Below the pieces are notes generated by a model. It had not been told where the DNA came from. It saw nothing but the letters and a program-made list of their open reading frames with translations, and did not search any database. Positions 8,546 to 17,731 of a stretch of 42,782 nt of DNA are shown here, in pieces. Source of the DNA: Paludibacteraceae bacterium (GTDB lineage: Bacteria; Bacteroidota; Bacteroidia; Bacteroidales; Paludibacteraceae); assembly GCA_017938155.1 (NCBI GenBank), contig JAGBCD010000022.1, forward strand, positions 1-42,782. The letters run 5' to 3'. Both the position numbers and the translations under genes were made by a program. Numbering within the stretch: the first letter of the stretch is position 1; each line of letters begins with the position of its first letter.

Positions 8546-9538
8546 TTACTTATCTTGCGTCTTGGTTGCAATAGAGGTTACTGTTACATCCATATGGGGA
8601 TATGCAAAGGTGTAACCATGTTTGGGAAGTTCTGTATAAAAAAGTTTGTTGAAGTCGAAATATACATCCCAATAATCTTTAGACTTAACCCATGCACGAA
8701 CTACAAATGAGATATTGTTATCATTTAGTGAAGACAATGCTATAAATGGGTCTGGTATAGCCATACCAGACGTATCAACAGCTATAGGAGAGGCATTTTG
8801 TGGCCGTTGATGTTGTGAAGTCAAAATTCTATTATCAGATAATATCAATTCTCTTAACAAATCCATACACCCTTGCGCATCCACTCCATAATCAACGCTG
8901 ATAGTCCAATCCACTCTACGTAATACTTGCGCAGATACGTTCTCTATTGTACCATTGAATAATGCTCCATTGGGCAATATAATAACCCTATTATCTACAG
9001 TTAAAATACGGGTTGTGACAATGGATACCTCCATCACTGTTCCACTAACTCCTTGTGCAATAATAAAGTCACCAGCCTTGAATGGTCGAAAAACCAAAAG
9101 CATGATTCCTCCAGCAAAATTTTGTACTGTGCCGGATAATGCCATACCGATGGCCATACCACCCGCAGTTAGAAGAGCTGCGAATGAGGTTGTATCTAAT
9201 TCCAACGTGCCTATAAGCACTAAAATTAACAACACAGTTAATGTGATGCTCGTAAACGAAGAGACAAAAGAAGCCAATGTTCGTTCGGTTTTTCGACGTT
9301 CGAATATTTTTTCTAACATACGACGAACACGACGAATGATCCACGCTCCAATGAAATAAACTACAATAGCAATGAGAACCTTAATGCCGAATTGAATGGC
9401 ATTATCTATGAACTTCTCAAGCACTATTGATGGATCTTCTTGAAGCTGATGTACCAATTGTTCTGTAACTTGCTTGATAGAATCAGGTGGTAAGATTTTA
9501 GGTGCATTGACTGCAATATCACTATTTAGTAAATACAT
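8546..9538 (-). CDS. MscS-family small-conductance mechanosensitive channel
   Basis: An inner-membrane channel that opens under membrane tension to release solutes on hypo-osmotic shock. It is 330 residues from the chosen start. There is a hydrophilic N-terminus, three hydrophobic segments (about residues 46-66, 88-108 and 113-145), the pore-lining helix rich in Gly and Ala (LLTAGGMAIGMALSGTVQNF), then RPFKAGDFI leading into the beta domain and a cytoplasmic alpha/beta domain ending about residue 320. I choose the start at 9538 because the longer frame to 9577 overlaps the upstream DUF4293 gene and lacks a reason for it. It is 16 bases downstream of DUF4293 and is the last gene of the minus-strand run. 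Confidence 0.93.
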   Translation of the reverse strand: MYLLNSDIAVNAPKILPPDSIKQVTEQLVHQLQEDPSIVLEKFIDNAIQFGIKVLIAIVVYFIGAWIIRRVRRMLEKIFERRKTERTLASFVSSFTSITLTVLLILVLIGTLELDTTSFAALLTAGGMAIGMALSGTVQNFAGGIMLLVFRPFKAGDFIIAQGVSGTVMEVSIVTTRILTVDNRVIILPNGALFNGTIENVSAQVLRRVDWTISVDYGVDAQGCMDLLRELILSDNRILTSQHQRPQNASPIAVDTSGMAIPDPFIALSSLNDNNISFVVRAWVKSKDYWDVYFDFNKLFYTELPKHGYTFAYPHMDVTVTSIATKTQDK

Positions 9539-9554
9539 GATGAATATTATTTGA

Positions 9555-10010
9555 TTAACGTAAACGGTCGGCAGCACGTACTAATGCCTCATCCTTTAGT
9601 ATCTTACGTGTCGCCATCATCAACAAAACAACATTAACCAAGTGCAATGACGTCCACACATTGAGATGATAACTTGCATTCTCCAAATATAGATGCTCTA
9701 ACGTTTCATATCCATGCACAATGTAATAGATATACAAAGCCAACAATGCATAGTATCCTAAGCATAATATAACATTCACAATATTCAATCGTGCTTGAAG
9801 TAAGCGACGTTTGTATAGAAAAATATTGATAAATGCCAACAAAGGAATACATACAGATATAATAGCTAATGGTATTTTATCAAATGCATTGAGGTCATGC
9901 AAACCACCTTCTAAATCTATAGGTAAAAACTGTACTGGTGGGAATATGCATAGGAGGATGCCTAATATAGTTACCAACAATAGGTATAATGTTTGAATTC
10001 TTTGTATCAT
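9555..10010 (-). CDS. DUF4293 family membrane protein
   Basis: A 151-residue inner-membrane protein with four hydrophobic segments (about residues 5-25, 46-66, 78-100 and 118-138) and the Bacteroidota-specific opening MIQRIQTLYLLLVTIL. No catalytic motif is visible and the family's function is unknown. It sits 31 bases after the acetyltransferase gene and 16 bases before mscS, so it is very likely co-transcribed with both. Assignment is by N-terminal motif, length and topology. Confidence 0.82.
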   Translation of the reverse strand: MIQRIQTLYLLLVTILGILLCIFPPVQFLPIDLEGGLHDLNAFDKIPLAIISVCIPLLAFINIFLYKRRLLQARLNIVNVILCLGYYALLALYIYYIVHGYETLEHLYLENASYHLNVWTSLHLVNVVLLMMATRKILKDEALVRAADRLR

Positions 10011-10041
10011 AGTAACGTGTTTTATATCATTTTACTTCTTA

Positions 10042-10638
10042 TTAAACGAGTTGGCAAATGCCATCTATCAGTTGATAGTGCTCACCAGTTGCTGGGCAAA
10101 TAGCAGTTCCTGTAGCATCAAACTGCAACTTCTCACCATGACGTGAAACCCAACCAATACGCCTTGCTGGATTACCAACCATAAGCGCAAATGCAGGTAC
10201 ATCTTTTGTGACCACCGAACCTGCACCTATCAAACTATATTCCCCTATTGTATGTCCACAAACTACTGTTGCATTGGCTCCGATAGAAGCTCCTTTGCAA
10301 ATGATGGTCGTCTTGTATTCGTCTTTGCGTGATACAGCGGAACGGGGATTAATAACATTGGTAAACACCATACTTGGTCCCAAGAAGACATCATCTTCAC
10401 ATCGCACACCTGTATAAACAGACACATTGTTTTGAACCTTGCAGTTACGTCCCAGAACTACATCGGGTGAGACGACTACGTTTTGACCAATATTACAGTC
10501 TTCCCCTATAGTACATCCTTTCATGATATGGCTAAAATGCCAAATTTTGGTACCTTTGCCTATTTGACAACCTTCGTCAACATAAGACGACTCATGTACG
10601 AAATAATCAAGCCCTTCTTTGGGTGAGAAATTTTTCAT
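10042..10638 (-). CDS. Left-handed beta-helix sugar N-acetyltransferase, WbpD/WlbB-like
   Basis: A 198-residue hexapeptide-repeat acyltransferase. The isoleucine-patch repeats run from about residue 15 to 160 ([72 protein letters not shown]). IWHFSHI and the order of repeats are like WbpD/WlbB, which acetylate the 3-amino group of UDP-2-acetamido-3-amino-glucuronate for surface polysaccharide. No other genes of that pathway are nearby, so the exact substrate is uncertain. The C-terminal extension carries two cysteines ([14 protein letters not shown]). It begins one base after the DUF4249 stop, so it is translationally linked to it. Confidence 0.85.
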   Translation of the reverse strand: MKNFSPKEGLDYFVHESSYVDEGCQIGKGTKIWHFSHIMKGCTIGEDCNIGQNVVVSPDVVLGRNCKVQNNVSVYTGVRCEDDVFLGPSMVFTNVINPRSAVSRKDEYKTTIICKGASIGANATVVCGHTIGEYSLIGAGSVVTKDVPAFALMVGNPARRIGWVSRHGEKLQFDATGTAICPATGEHYQLIDGICQLV

Positions 10639-10639
10639 A

Positions 10640-11689
10640 TTATTGCTGAGTTAAATCTTTTATTAGTATATTATGTGTTGTTCTACTCAATACTATGCCA
10701 TACCCATTTTCTATGTTGCTATAAACAGCAACAGGTTCTTCAATGCCCAACATATCTGAAAATAGAGCTCCTATATCCATTGCATCACTGTTGTCGTTAT
10801 TTAAGCCCATATAAGCTCGCATGGATTTCATGTATAGGATGCTATTAGGACTTTGTGCTTCAAAGGTGAACATACACGAATCCATTGTATAAGTATAGTA
10901 GCGCGTTTCTGTTGCTCCAGAGGACAATTTTATAGTCGTTGTATCGTTTTGGAGTTCGATCGGTAAAATAATCTCTATATTCTTTGCTGATAAGTAATCT
11001 GTGTTAAAACTCAAAGTCCGCCCACAAAACATGCCTTCCTCATAAGTATTATCCACTGTGTTAAATATTTTATTCTTGGACTGAATCATCTGTACATATG
11101 TATGCGTATTATGAATGGTATCACATGAGATTAAGTAACCATTGAAATTCTTTTTCGTTACAATCCTTGTTTCGGTGATATAGGTAGTACACTGCATAAG
11201 GATTTGTAATTCTGGCATGGAATGAGCATCTGGAAAATCAAATACAAAACGGCATTGATTGTGTTGGGAATCCCAAATAGCTGATTTGATTTCTGCCTCA
11301 AATTTTGGAGTGATCCATTCTTTTGCTATTGCAATTCCCAATTCAGGGTGGCTAATTATAAGACGGATGGTATCATTTGCTTGAAGCGGATGAGAAAGAT
11401 ATAGTTTGTGCTCGTTCCCATTTGTTACATCTCGGAGTACCTGTAGTGAATCGATGAATGTGGATGCGATATCTATCGTTACATTATCCAGTGTATTGGA
11501 AGTGTTGTTCATAGATTCCAAAAAGAAATAAGAGCGTTCAACCATGCATACGATAGAGTCTGCACCTGCGCTCAACAATGCCTGAACAACCAATTTAGGT
11601 TCTTCATATTCACCATGATAAGATATTGGGCGCTCACATGCTGTCAGCACAGATAATAATATGACTAAGCTATATAAGAATCGTTTCAT
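10640..11689 (-). CDS. DUF4249 lipoprotein, partner of the TonB receptor
   Basis: A 349-residue lipoprotein: signal peptide [18 protein letters not shown] with the lipidated cysteine at 18 (LTAC), then a beta-rich body typical of DUF4249. The start is at 11689, five bases after the stop of the TonB receptor gene; an in-frame TTG at 11698 would overlap the receptor stop. DUF4249 proteins are commonly encoded directly downstream of TonB-dependent receptors in Bacteroidota and are thought to be outer-membrane accessories, but their ligand is unknown. The sequence after the cysteine ([12 protein letters not shown]) is not a strong surface-export signal. Part of the long minus-strand operon. Confidence 0.85.
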   Translation of the reverse strand: MKRFLYSLVILLSVLTACERPISYHGEYEEPKLVVQALLSAGADSIVCMVERSYFFLESMNNTSNTLDNVTIDIASTFIDSLQVLRDVTNGNEHKLYLSHPLQANDTIRLIISHPELGIAIAKEWITPKFEAEIKSAIWDSQHNQCRFVFDFPDAHSMPELQILMQCTTYITETRIVTKKNFNGYLISCDTIHNTHTYVQMIQSKNKIFNTVDNTYEEGMFCGRTLSFNTDYLSAKNIEIILPIELQNDTTTIKLSSGATETRYYTYTMDSCMFTFEAQSPNSILYMKSMRAYMGLNNDNSDAMDIGALFSDMLGIEEPVAVYSNIENGYGIVLSRTTHNILIKDLTQQ

Positions 11690-11694
11690 CGTTA

Positions 11695-14118
11695 TCAAAA
11701 TTTGAAAGTATAACTCAAACTGGGTATGATTGGGAATAAGCTTAACTTATATAAACTATTGCCTCTTGGATATACCAAAAACGGATTGAAATTGCAATAT
11801 GCATTATAGACAGACAGGTTGAGTATATGTTCCCAGTCTGCATGTTTTTTATCATTGAGATACCATGTGGAACCGATGTCTAAACGATGATAGTCTGGCA
11901 TTTTGTAATTATTACGCTCGGATACATAATATACCATTGTTGGAATTTTATTTTGACGATAAATCCAATCGTTATATTTCTGTAACCCGATTGTTCCTCT
12001 TGTTCCTGTTCCGTAAACAAATGTTGCCGCCAATTCCCATTTTTTTGTTACTCGGTATTGTAGTGTAACGCTCAAATCGTGCTCACGATCATACTTTGCA
12101 TGGAATGGTTTACCAAAATTGATTTCTTGTCCTGGTCTGTTAAATTGGCGCATGGTACGACTCCATGTATATCCAACCCACCCTGTTACAGGTCCCACCT
12201 TGCGTTGCGCCAAAAATTGTACGCCATAACTCCAACCATCGCCAACACATACTTGTTGTTGCCAATTCTGTCCGTTCATGTAAGAAGCACCATCCTTATA
12301 CTCAAGCAAATTGTGCATTTTTTTGTAATACCCTTCTACTGATAATTCAACTTGATTGCACACATTGTATGTTATTCCTGTCGCTACTTGCATAGAACGC
12401 ATAGGTGGGATGTCCTTTGTCACGGGGACCCACAAATCGGTAGGTAAAGAAAGAGAGCTATTGGAGAGTAGGTGTACATATTGCGACATGTATGCATAAC
12501 TCATCTTGATTGCCACATCTTTATGCGGTAAGAAACGCAGTCCTAAACGTGGTTCTATAGAAGGATAAGTACGTCCATTTGTGTGATAGAGCCCTGCATG
12601 CAAACCGATATTCATCTTAAACCATGAACATGGTGTATAGGTATCCTCAATGTAGAGAATTGCTTCATGTGTATGATGGGTGCCACCAATTGAGAAAGCA
12701 GTATCCATTTGCATTTCAGTTGTATCGTTTGTTAGATAGGCTACTCTACCTACTTGTGGGCGAAACATATGATAGGTATAACTGCCACCAAAATGCACTT
12801 CATGTTGTGGATTGGGACGCCACTCAAAATTGGTCTGTGCCATTGCATCCATAATATAGGAGTCATAGTTTACTCCCATTTCATATCCAAACTTTTCGCC
12901 CTGATATTCCAATTCCTCTACAGAGGTCAATCCTAATTTATACTTATAACGTGTAAAACTAAATTGCGTTGTATTGTATAGGCGGCCGTTGAAGCGGTGC
13001 TCATAATTAACTGCCGCAAATAAATTCCCCCAATTGTAACGCATTTTCATATACGTCTTTTCATTCTCCGAGTTCAAATCATATTGATAACGCATCCGAG
13101 CATACATAACATCGTCACCCGTATAAAAAGATGCACTCAACTTGTCGTTTTCAGAAAATGTGTGGGACAATTTCGCATTCACATCATAAAAGTAATACCC
13201 TCCAGTAGTAACTCCATCTCCCTGACTTGCACTGACAGCAGCCATTATCGGTGCAATAAATAAATCGTACAATGTGCGGCGAGCAGATATATTGAATGTC
13301 GTTTTTGCTTTTACCACCTCATTGTTGCGATATCTCTTCCATTCATCTTTTGTCCAATAGAGTGGTCCTTCAACACTAAACTTAGTGGATATGAGGCCTA
13401 TGGTCAAGTTACCATGATGTTTGTAAGCATCCCCATCTTTTTGACGTACATCCACAATAGAAGACAAGCGCCCACCATATCGAGCGGGAAAATTGCCTTC
13501 GTATAGTGTAACATTTTTGATAGCATCTGCATTGAAAACAGAGAAGAAGCCCATCATGTGATTGACCGAGTAAAGAGGCACTCCATCCAAAAGTATTAAA
13601 TTCTGGTCTGGTCCTCCACCTCGTACATATAATCCTGCAGCACCTTCTGAACCTGATTGAACTCCAGGTAAGAGTTGTATAGCTTTGATTACATCTACCT
13701 CACCACCAATTGCAGGGATTCCTTTAATTTGCGCTATTGGAACTTCTACCGCAGACATTTGTACCGATTGTACCCCTGATACGGATTGTCTTCCTTCTAC
13801 TACCAACTCGTCCAACACGTTGGTAGAAACCAATGCTATCTCAATGAGCGTATCTTTTTGCAATCGAAACGATTTTTGTACGATAGGTTCATAACCAACA
13901 TAACTGGCGGTCAGTTGCACTGAATCCGAAGGAATAGTTAAGGAATAGAAACCGTTTACATTGGTTACGGTTCCTATTCCAGAATGCGTATCAACCAATG
14001 ACGCTCCTATCAACCGTTCACCCGTTTGTGCATCAATAACATAACCACTGATACTATATGTTTGCGCACAAACGAAGAATGGTGTGAATAGAAAAATGAA
14101 AACTATAATTCGCTTCAT
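11695..14118 (-). CDS. TonB-dependent outer membrane receptor with carboxypeptidase-like N-domain
   Basis: An 807-residue outer-membrane active transporter. It has a signal peptide (MKRIIVFIFLFTPFFVCAQ), a carboxypeptidase-regulatory-like domain (residues ~20-105: ISGYVIDAQTGERLIGASL ending in ASYVGYEP), a plug domain (~125-240, containing GAAGLYVRGGGPDQNLILLD and FPARYGGRLSSIVDV) and a 22-strand-type barrel ending in aromatic LSYTFKF. The start at 14118 gives the signal peptide; the longer frame to 14184 overlaps rseP. No SusD-like gene follows; instead a DUF4249 lipoprotein does, so this is not a canonical Sus pair. The substrate cannot be deduced. It lies 40 bases after rseP on the same strand. 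Confidence 0.9.
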   Translation of the reverse strand: MKRIIVFIFLFTPFFVCAQTYSISGYVIDAQTGERLIGASLVDTHSGIGTVTNVNGFYSLTIPSDSVQLTASYVGYEPIVQKSFRLQKDTLIEIALVSTNVLDELVVEGRQSVSGVQSVQMSAVEVPIAQIKGIPAIGGEVDVIKAIQLLPGVQSGSEGAAGLYVRGGGPDQNLILLDGVPLYSVNHMMGFFSVFNADAIKNVTLYEGNFPARYGGRLSSIVDVRQKDGDAYKHHGNLTIGLISTKFSVEGPLYWTKDEWKRYRNNEVVKAKTTFNISARRTLYDLFIAPIMAAVSASQGDGVTTGGYYFYDVNAKLSHTFSENDKLSASFYTGDDVMYARMRYQYDLNSENEKTYMKMRYNWGNLFAAVNYEHRFNGRLYNTTQFSFTRYKYKLGLTSVEELEYQGEKFGYEMGVNYDSYIMDAMAQTNFEWRPNPQHEVHFGGSYTYHMFRPQVGRVAYLTNDTTEMQMDTAFSIGGTHHTHEAILYIEDTYTPCSWFKMNIGLHAGLYHTNGRTYPSIEPRLGLRFLPHKDVAIKMSYAYMSQYVHLLSNSSLSLPTDLWVPVTKDIPPMRSMQVATGITYNVCNQVELSVEGYYKKMHNLLEYKDGASYMNGQNWQQQVCVGDGWSYGVQFLAQRKVGPVTGWVGYTWSRTMRQFNRPGQEINFGKPFHAKYDREHDLSVTLQYRVTKKWELAATFVYGTGTRGTIGLQKYNDWIYRQNKIPTMVYYVSERNNYKMPDYHRLDIGSTWYLNDKKHADWEHILNLSVYNAYCNFNPFLVYPRGNSLYKLSLFPIIPSLSYTFKF

Positions 14119-14158
14119 TTGTATGGAATTGAAACTTATTGTCAAACATTTTTCGGCA

Positions 14159-15700
14159 TTAGAAGAAAATCCTGAAGATATCATTTCCGTTTGCCAATAT
14201 TAGTAGCGCTAACAACAACCACCAACCTATCGTATTGGCTATCTCCAAAAATTTGTCACTTGGTTGCTTACCTGTGATCATCTCTACCAATAAGAATAAT
14301 ATATATCCTCCGTCCAATGCAGGAATTGGTAAGAAATTCATGAAGGCTAATATGAGTGACAAAATAGCTGTGATGTGCCAAAATGAGAACCAATTCCAGG
14401 TCTGAGGAAACATATTTCCTATTGCAGCAAAACCACCCAATGATTGCACTCCTTCTTTGGAGAAGACGAGTCTAAACTGTTTCACATAACTAACCAAGAA
14501 ATCCCATCCATAAGCGATACCTGCAGGAATGGATTCCCAGAAAGTATAAGAAGTGTGTTCTAATGTTAAATAGTGTAATTTGGAATAGGCAAACACTCCT
14601 AATTTGCCTTGATCACCTATAAACGCATAGGTTGACATTAGGCTATCACCACGATAGTAATTGATTTGTACGGTGTCACACAAATGTTGTTTGAGTTCAT
14701 TTTGCACATCATAAAATGCTGGTGTTGCATTGCCAGCAATGCTTACGATGTGGTCGTCTTTTTGCAAACCACACAATGCAGCCGGACTCATTGGAGGAAC
14801 GGAGTCTATGATGAATGGAATAAACTCACTTATCAATACATAAGGTGCACGCACATAGTTTTCGTCATCTCGAGATTTTTCGCGTTCTATCTTGTCATGT
14901 TTTTGCTGTAATGCCAAATAGCGATTGCCTAAATCTTGAGACATCTTCAATGCGATGGTATCTTGACCACGCAAAACAACGATATCTTGTTTTCCTTCAA
15001 TAATGATAGACTGCACAATAGATGAAAGGTCTTGAGGTATTTGCCCATCAATAGTTAATATGTTGTCATGTTGTTCAAACCCCTCATTCAATAAAAACTC
15101 AGAGAAATACAATCCATCTTTCAAATTGTGTATAGGCATCTTATCAGATCCCCATGTATATAATAAGGCAGAGAAGATAATCATTGCAGCAATAAAGTTT
15201 ACCAATACGCCACCTATAATGATACACATGCGTTGCCATACATTCTTTGAACGGAATTCCCATGGTTGAGGTTCAGAAGGTAAATCAGACATTGATTTTG
15301 TTTCATCAACCATTCCTGAAATAGAACAATATCCTCCAAAAGGAACCCATCCTAATCCCCACTCCGTATTGTCTGGATAGCGACGCCAATCGTTTTCGTC
15401 CAATGCTTGTAGTTCATCTGGTGTCATAGGACGATACATAACTTGCCCTTTGGCATCTTTCATTTCTTGTCCCATAGCATCCTTCATAATAACTGTAGCG
15501 CTTGGCACGTTGTCTGCAAAAAACTTAACTTGCCATTTGCCATTAATCTTTTTGGCACGTATGATGGATTTTTTTGGGTTGAAGAACATGTAAAATTTTT
15601 CAACACGTGTATTGAACAATCGTGCGAACAAATAGTGCCCTAATTCATGAATAACAACTAAAAAACTGAGGGCTAAAATCAACTGAATTGCTTGAATCAT
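14159..15700 (-). CDS. rseP: RseP-family intramembrane site-2 zinc metalloprotease
   Basis: An inner-membrane protease that cleaves anti-sigma factors or signal peptides within the membrane. The zinc motif HELGH is at residues 18-22 in the first transmembrane segment; the second ligand motif is in PIPALDGGYILFLL near the C-terminus. PDZ-like segments lie in the middle (SPAALCGLQKDDHIVSI). At 513 residues it is longer than usual (about 450): residues ~47-110, rich in Lys, Asp and Met, look like an insertion before the conserved GLGWVPFGGYCSISGM. It follows dxr by 22 bases, the common dxr-rseP pairing in Bacteroidota. Confidence 0.93.
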   Translation of the reverse strand: MIQAIQLILALSFLVVIHELGHYLFARLFNTRVEKFYMFFNPKKSIIRAKKINGKWQVKFFADNVPSATVIMKDAMGQEMKDAKGQVMYRPMTPDELQALDENDWRRYPDNTEWGLGWVPFGGYCSISGMVDETKSMSDLPSEPQPWEFRSKNVWQRMCIIIGGVLVNFIAAMIIFSALLYTWGSDKMPIHNLKDGLYFSEFLLNEGFEQHDNILTIDGQIPQDLSSIVQSIIIEGKQDIVVLRGQDTIALKMSQDLGNRYLALQQKHDKIEREKSRDDENYVRAPYVLISEFIPFIIDSVPPMSPAALCGLQKDDHIVSIAGNATPAFYDVQNELKQHLCDTVQINYYRGDSLMSTYAFIGDQGKLGVFAYSKLHYLTLEHTSYTFWESIPAGIAYGWDFLVSYVKQFRLVFSKEGVQSLGGFAAIGNMFPQTWNWFSFWHITAILSLILAFMNFLPIPALDGGYILFLLVEMITGKQPSDKFLEIANTIGWWLLLALLILANGNDIFRIFF

Positions 15701-15722
15701 TTTTCAAATTTATTTTTATACC

Positions 15723-16871
15723 TTATTTAATCATAGACTGAGCGATGCGACGAGCTTCTAAATCGCTTTGTACGTAATCTTCGTATTGTGGGTGCTCCAC
15801 AAATGTAGCACAATCCATTGTCTTAGAAATGATGTGTGACATTTCCAAGAAACCACATTTGTTTTCTCTAAATGCTAAGTTTGCCACTTCATTTGCTGCA
15901 TTTAAAATACAAGGCATATTACCTCCTCTCCTACTGGCTTGGTATGCCATCAACAAGTTAGGGAAACGTTCCATATCAGGTTTTTCGAAATGTAGCATCC
16001 CTACTTGAGATAAGTCTAAACGAGGTTGTTTGCTATAAATACGTTCAGGAAATGACAATGCATATTGAATGGGGAGATGCATATCAGGAATACCTAACTG
16101 AGCTTTCACACTGCCATCAATATACTGAATGGCTGAGTGAACAATACTTTCAGGGTGTATCAATACATCAATGTGATCAACATCTATATCAAACAGCCAT
16201 TTGGCTTCAATAACTTCAAATCCTTTATTCATCATGCTGGCAGAGTCAATTGTAATCTTGGCTCCCATTTCCCAATTAGGATGTCTCAATGCTTGAGCAG
16301 CAGTAGCATGAAGAATTTCCTCTTTTGAACAGCGTAAAAAAGGTCCTCCACTTGCAGTCAAAATCAATTTCTCTATGCTATTGGATGATTCTCCTACCAG
16401 ACTTTGGAAAATAGCAGAATGTTCGCTATCCACTGGTAAGATGGCAGCATGATGTTTCGCTGCGAGTGAAACAATCAAATCTCCAGCAACCACCAATGTC
16501 TCTTTGTTGGCCAAAGCAATTGTCTTGCCAGCTTTGATAGCTGCAATAGTAGGCTTGAGCCCTGCATATCCAACCATTGCTGCAACAACAATATCAATGC
16601 TATCAAAGGTAACTAAGTCAACTATAGATTCCGCTCCGCACCACACTTTGATATCTAAATCTGCCAATGCTTCTCGTAATGTGTCATACAAAGATTCATC
16701 AGCTATGCATACAACTTCTGGATGAAATTGGCGTGCTTGAGAAATCAAGAGCGATACATTACGATAACCAGTAATTGCATACAACTCAAAACGCTCTGGG
16801 TTAGACTGAATGATATCCAACGTTTGTGTTCCAATAGAACCTGTTGAACCTAATACTGCTACTTTCTTCAT
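15723..16871 (-). CDS. dxr: 1-deoxy-D-xylulose 5-phosphate reductoisomerase
   Basis: It catalyses the first committed step of the methylerythritol phosphate isoprenoid pathway: DXP + NADPH to MEP, with a divalent metal. It has 382 residues. An N-terminal NADPH-binding Rossmann motif VLGSTGSIGTQT is followed by ALANKETLVVAGD, the metal/substrate motif PVDSEHSAIFQ, the flexible loop with HPNWEMGAKITIDSASMMNKG, and a C-terminal helical domain with GGNMPCILNAANEVAN. The start at 16871 (MKKVAVLG) is one base after the stop of the LytM gene; the four extra codons upstream are unlikely. Complete, no anomalies. Confidence 0.98.
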   Translation of the reverse strand: MKKVAVLGSTGSIGTQTLDIIQSNPERFELYAITGYRNVSLLISQARQFHPEVVCIADESLYDTLREALADLDIKVWCGAESIVDLVTFDSIDIVVAAMVGYAGLKPTIAAIKAGKTIALANKETLVVAGDLIVSLAAKHHAAILPVDSEHSAIFQSLVGESSNSIEKLILTASGGPFLRCSKEEILHATAAQALRHPNWEMGAKITIDSASMMNKGFEVIEAKWLFDIDVDHIDVLIHPESIVHSAIQYIDGSVKAQLGIPDMHLPIQYALSFPERIYSKQPRLDLSQVGMLHFEKPDMERFPNLLMAYQASRRGGNMPCILNAANEVANLAFRENKCGFLEMSHIISKTMDCATFVEHPQYEDYVQSDLEARRIAQSMIK

Positions 16872-16872
16872 A

Positions 16873-17709
16873 TCAAAACGCAATTATATCTTCAGGGTTC
16901 AAACTATTGCCATTTTGCCATAATTCAAAATATAGAGGTTTATCTTTGGCAATAAGTCCAATCGTTTCACCAGCTTGCACTGTAGTTCCTATACCTTTGG
17001 TTACTTTGCCTAAATGTTTATACACCGATACGTAATTTAAATGTTGAATCAGCACTGTATAAGTATTATTTATCTCCAGATCAATCATGATAACACTTCC
17101 TGCAAGTACGGATGCTACGTTTTCATTTGCTACAGTTTGTAAAGAAATACCATACTTTCCTTGATTAGGAGCATAGGTATCAATTACTACCCCATGCGCT
17201 GGTCTAAAGAAAGTATAGGTTATCTCATTGGGTTGTATATCAAACAATGCCAAATTGTCTTTTTCTTTTGATTCATACTGTGCAATAAACTCTTGCGTAG
17301 CTTCACTTTTGGCAAGCAACAACTCTTCTCGTGCAAGAATTTGCATCGAATCCAAACTAATCACTGTATCTGATTGAACCTCACCTGCCATTACTTGTTT
17401 GATAACATCAAGATAATTCATTTGCAACTGCATAGAAGTTTCCAGAGAGTCCAATCGAGCTGATTCAATAATCAAACCCTGACGTATATTTTCTGAATAT
17501 CCAGGTAAAACGTTACGAATAGGTGTATAAATTATCACCAACGAAAAGAGAGCAATCGTTAGTAGAAAAAGTAGCGTAACAATGGTAAAAGCTCCTAAGC
17601 CGCTCAAACGGATATGCCAACACTCATGCAAAGTGTCTTCTCTTAAGATACTCAAACGATACTTGAAACGTATTCTTTTCCACAAACTATCTTTCTTTTC
17701 GTCAGCCAT
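16873..17709 (-). CDS. LytM/M23-like protein with degenerate active site
   Basis: A 278-residue protein with a cytoplasmic N-terminus, one transmembrane helix (about residues 38-62), a periplasmic coiled-coil-prone segment (~75-150) and a C-terminal LytM domain (~165-278). The fold signatures are intact (RPAHGVVIDTYAP, TVQAGETIGLI, FELWQNGNSLNPEDIIAF), but the zinc ligands are not. The H-x-G-x-D motif is K185-Y-G-I-S189, and the HLHFELW motif is PLYFELW (residues 258-260 in place of H-L-H). It is therefore probably not a peptidase but a scaffold or activator of a real cell-wall hydrolase, as EnvC and NlpD are. It sits between fumarase (22 bases) and dxr (1 base). Confidence 0.88.
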   Translation of the reverse strand: MADEKKDSLWKRIRFKYRLSILREDTLHECWHIRLSGLGAFTIVTLLFLLTIALFSLVIIYTPIRNVLPGYSENIRQGLIIESARLDSLETSMQLQMNYLDVIKQVMAGEVQSDTVISLDSMQILAREELLLAKSEATQEFIAQYESKEKDNLALFDIQPNEITYTFFRPAHGVVIDTYAPNQGKYGISLQTVANENVASVLAGSVIMIDLEINNTYTVLIQHLNYVSVYKHLGKVTKGIGTTVQAGETIGLIAKDKPLYFELWQNGNSLNPEDIIAF

Positions 17710-17731
17710 AACTATATAATCAAAAGGGTTT

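Noticed and set aside
8955-9359. Plus-strand reading frame opposite mscS, and the many other long antisense frames across the window
   Set aside because: They mirror codon structure of clear genes on the other strand, lack promoters and recognisable motifs.
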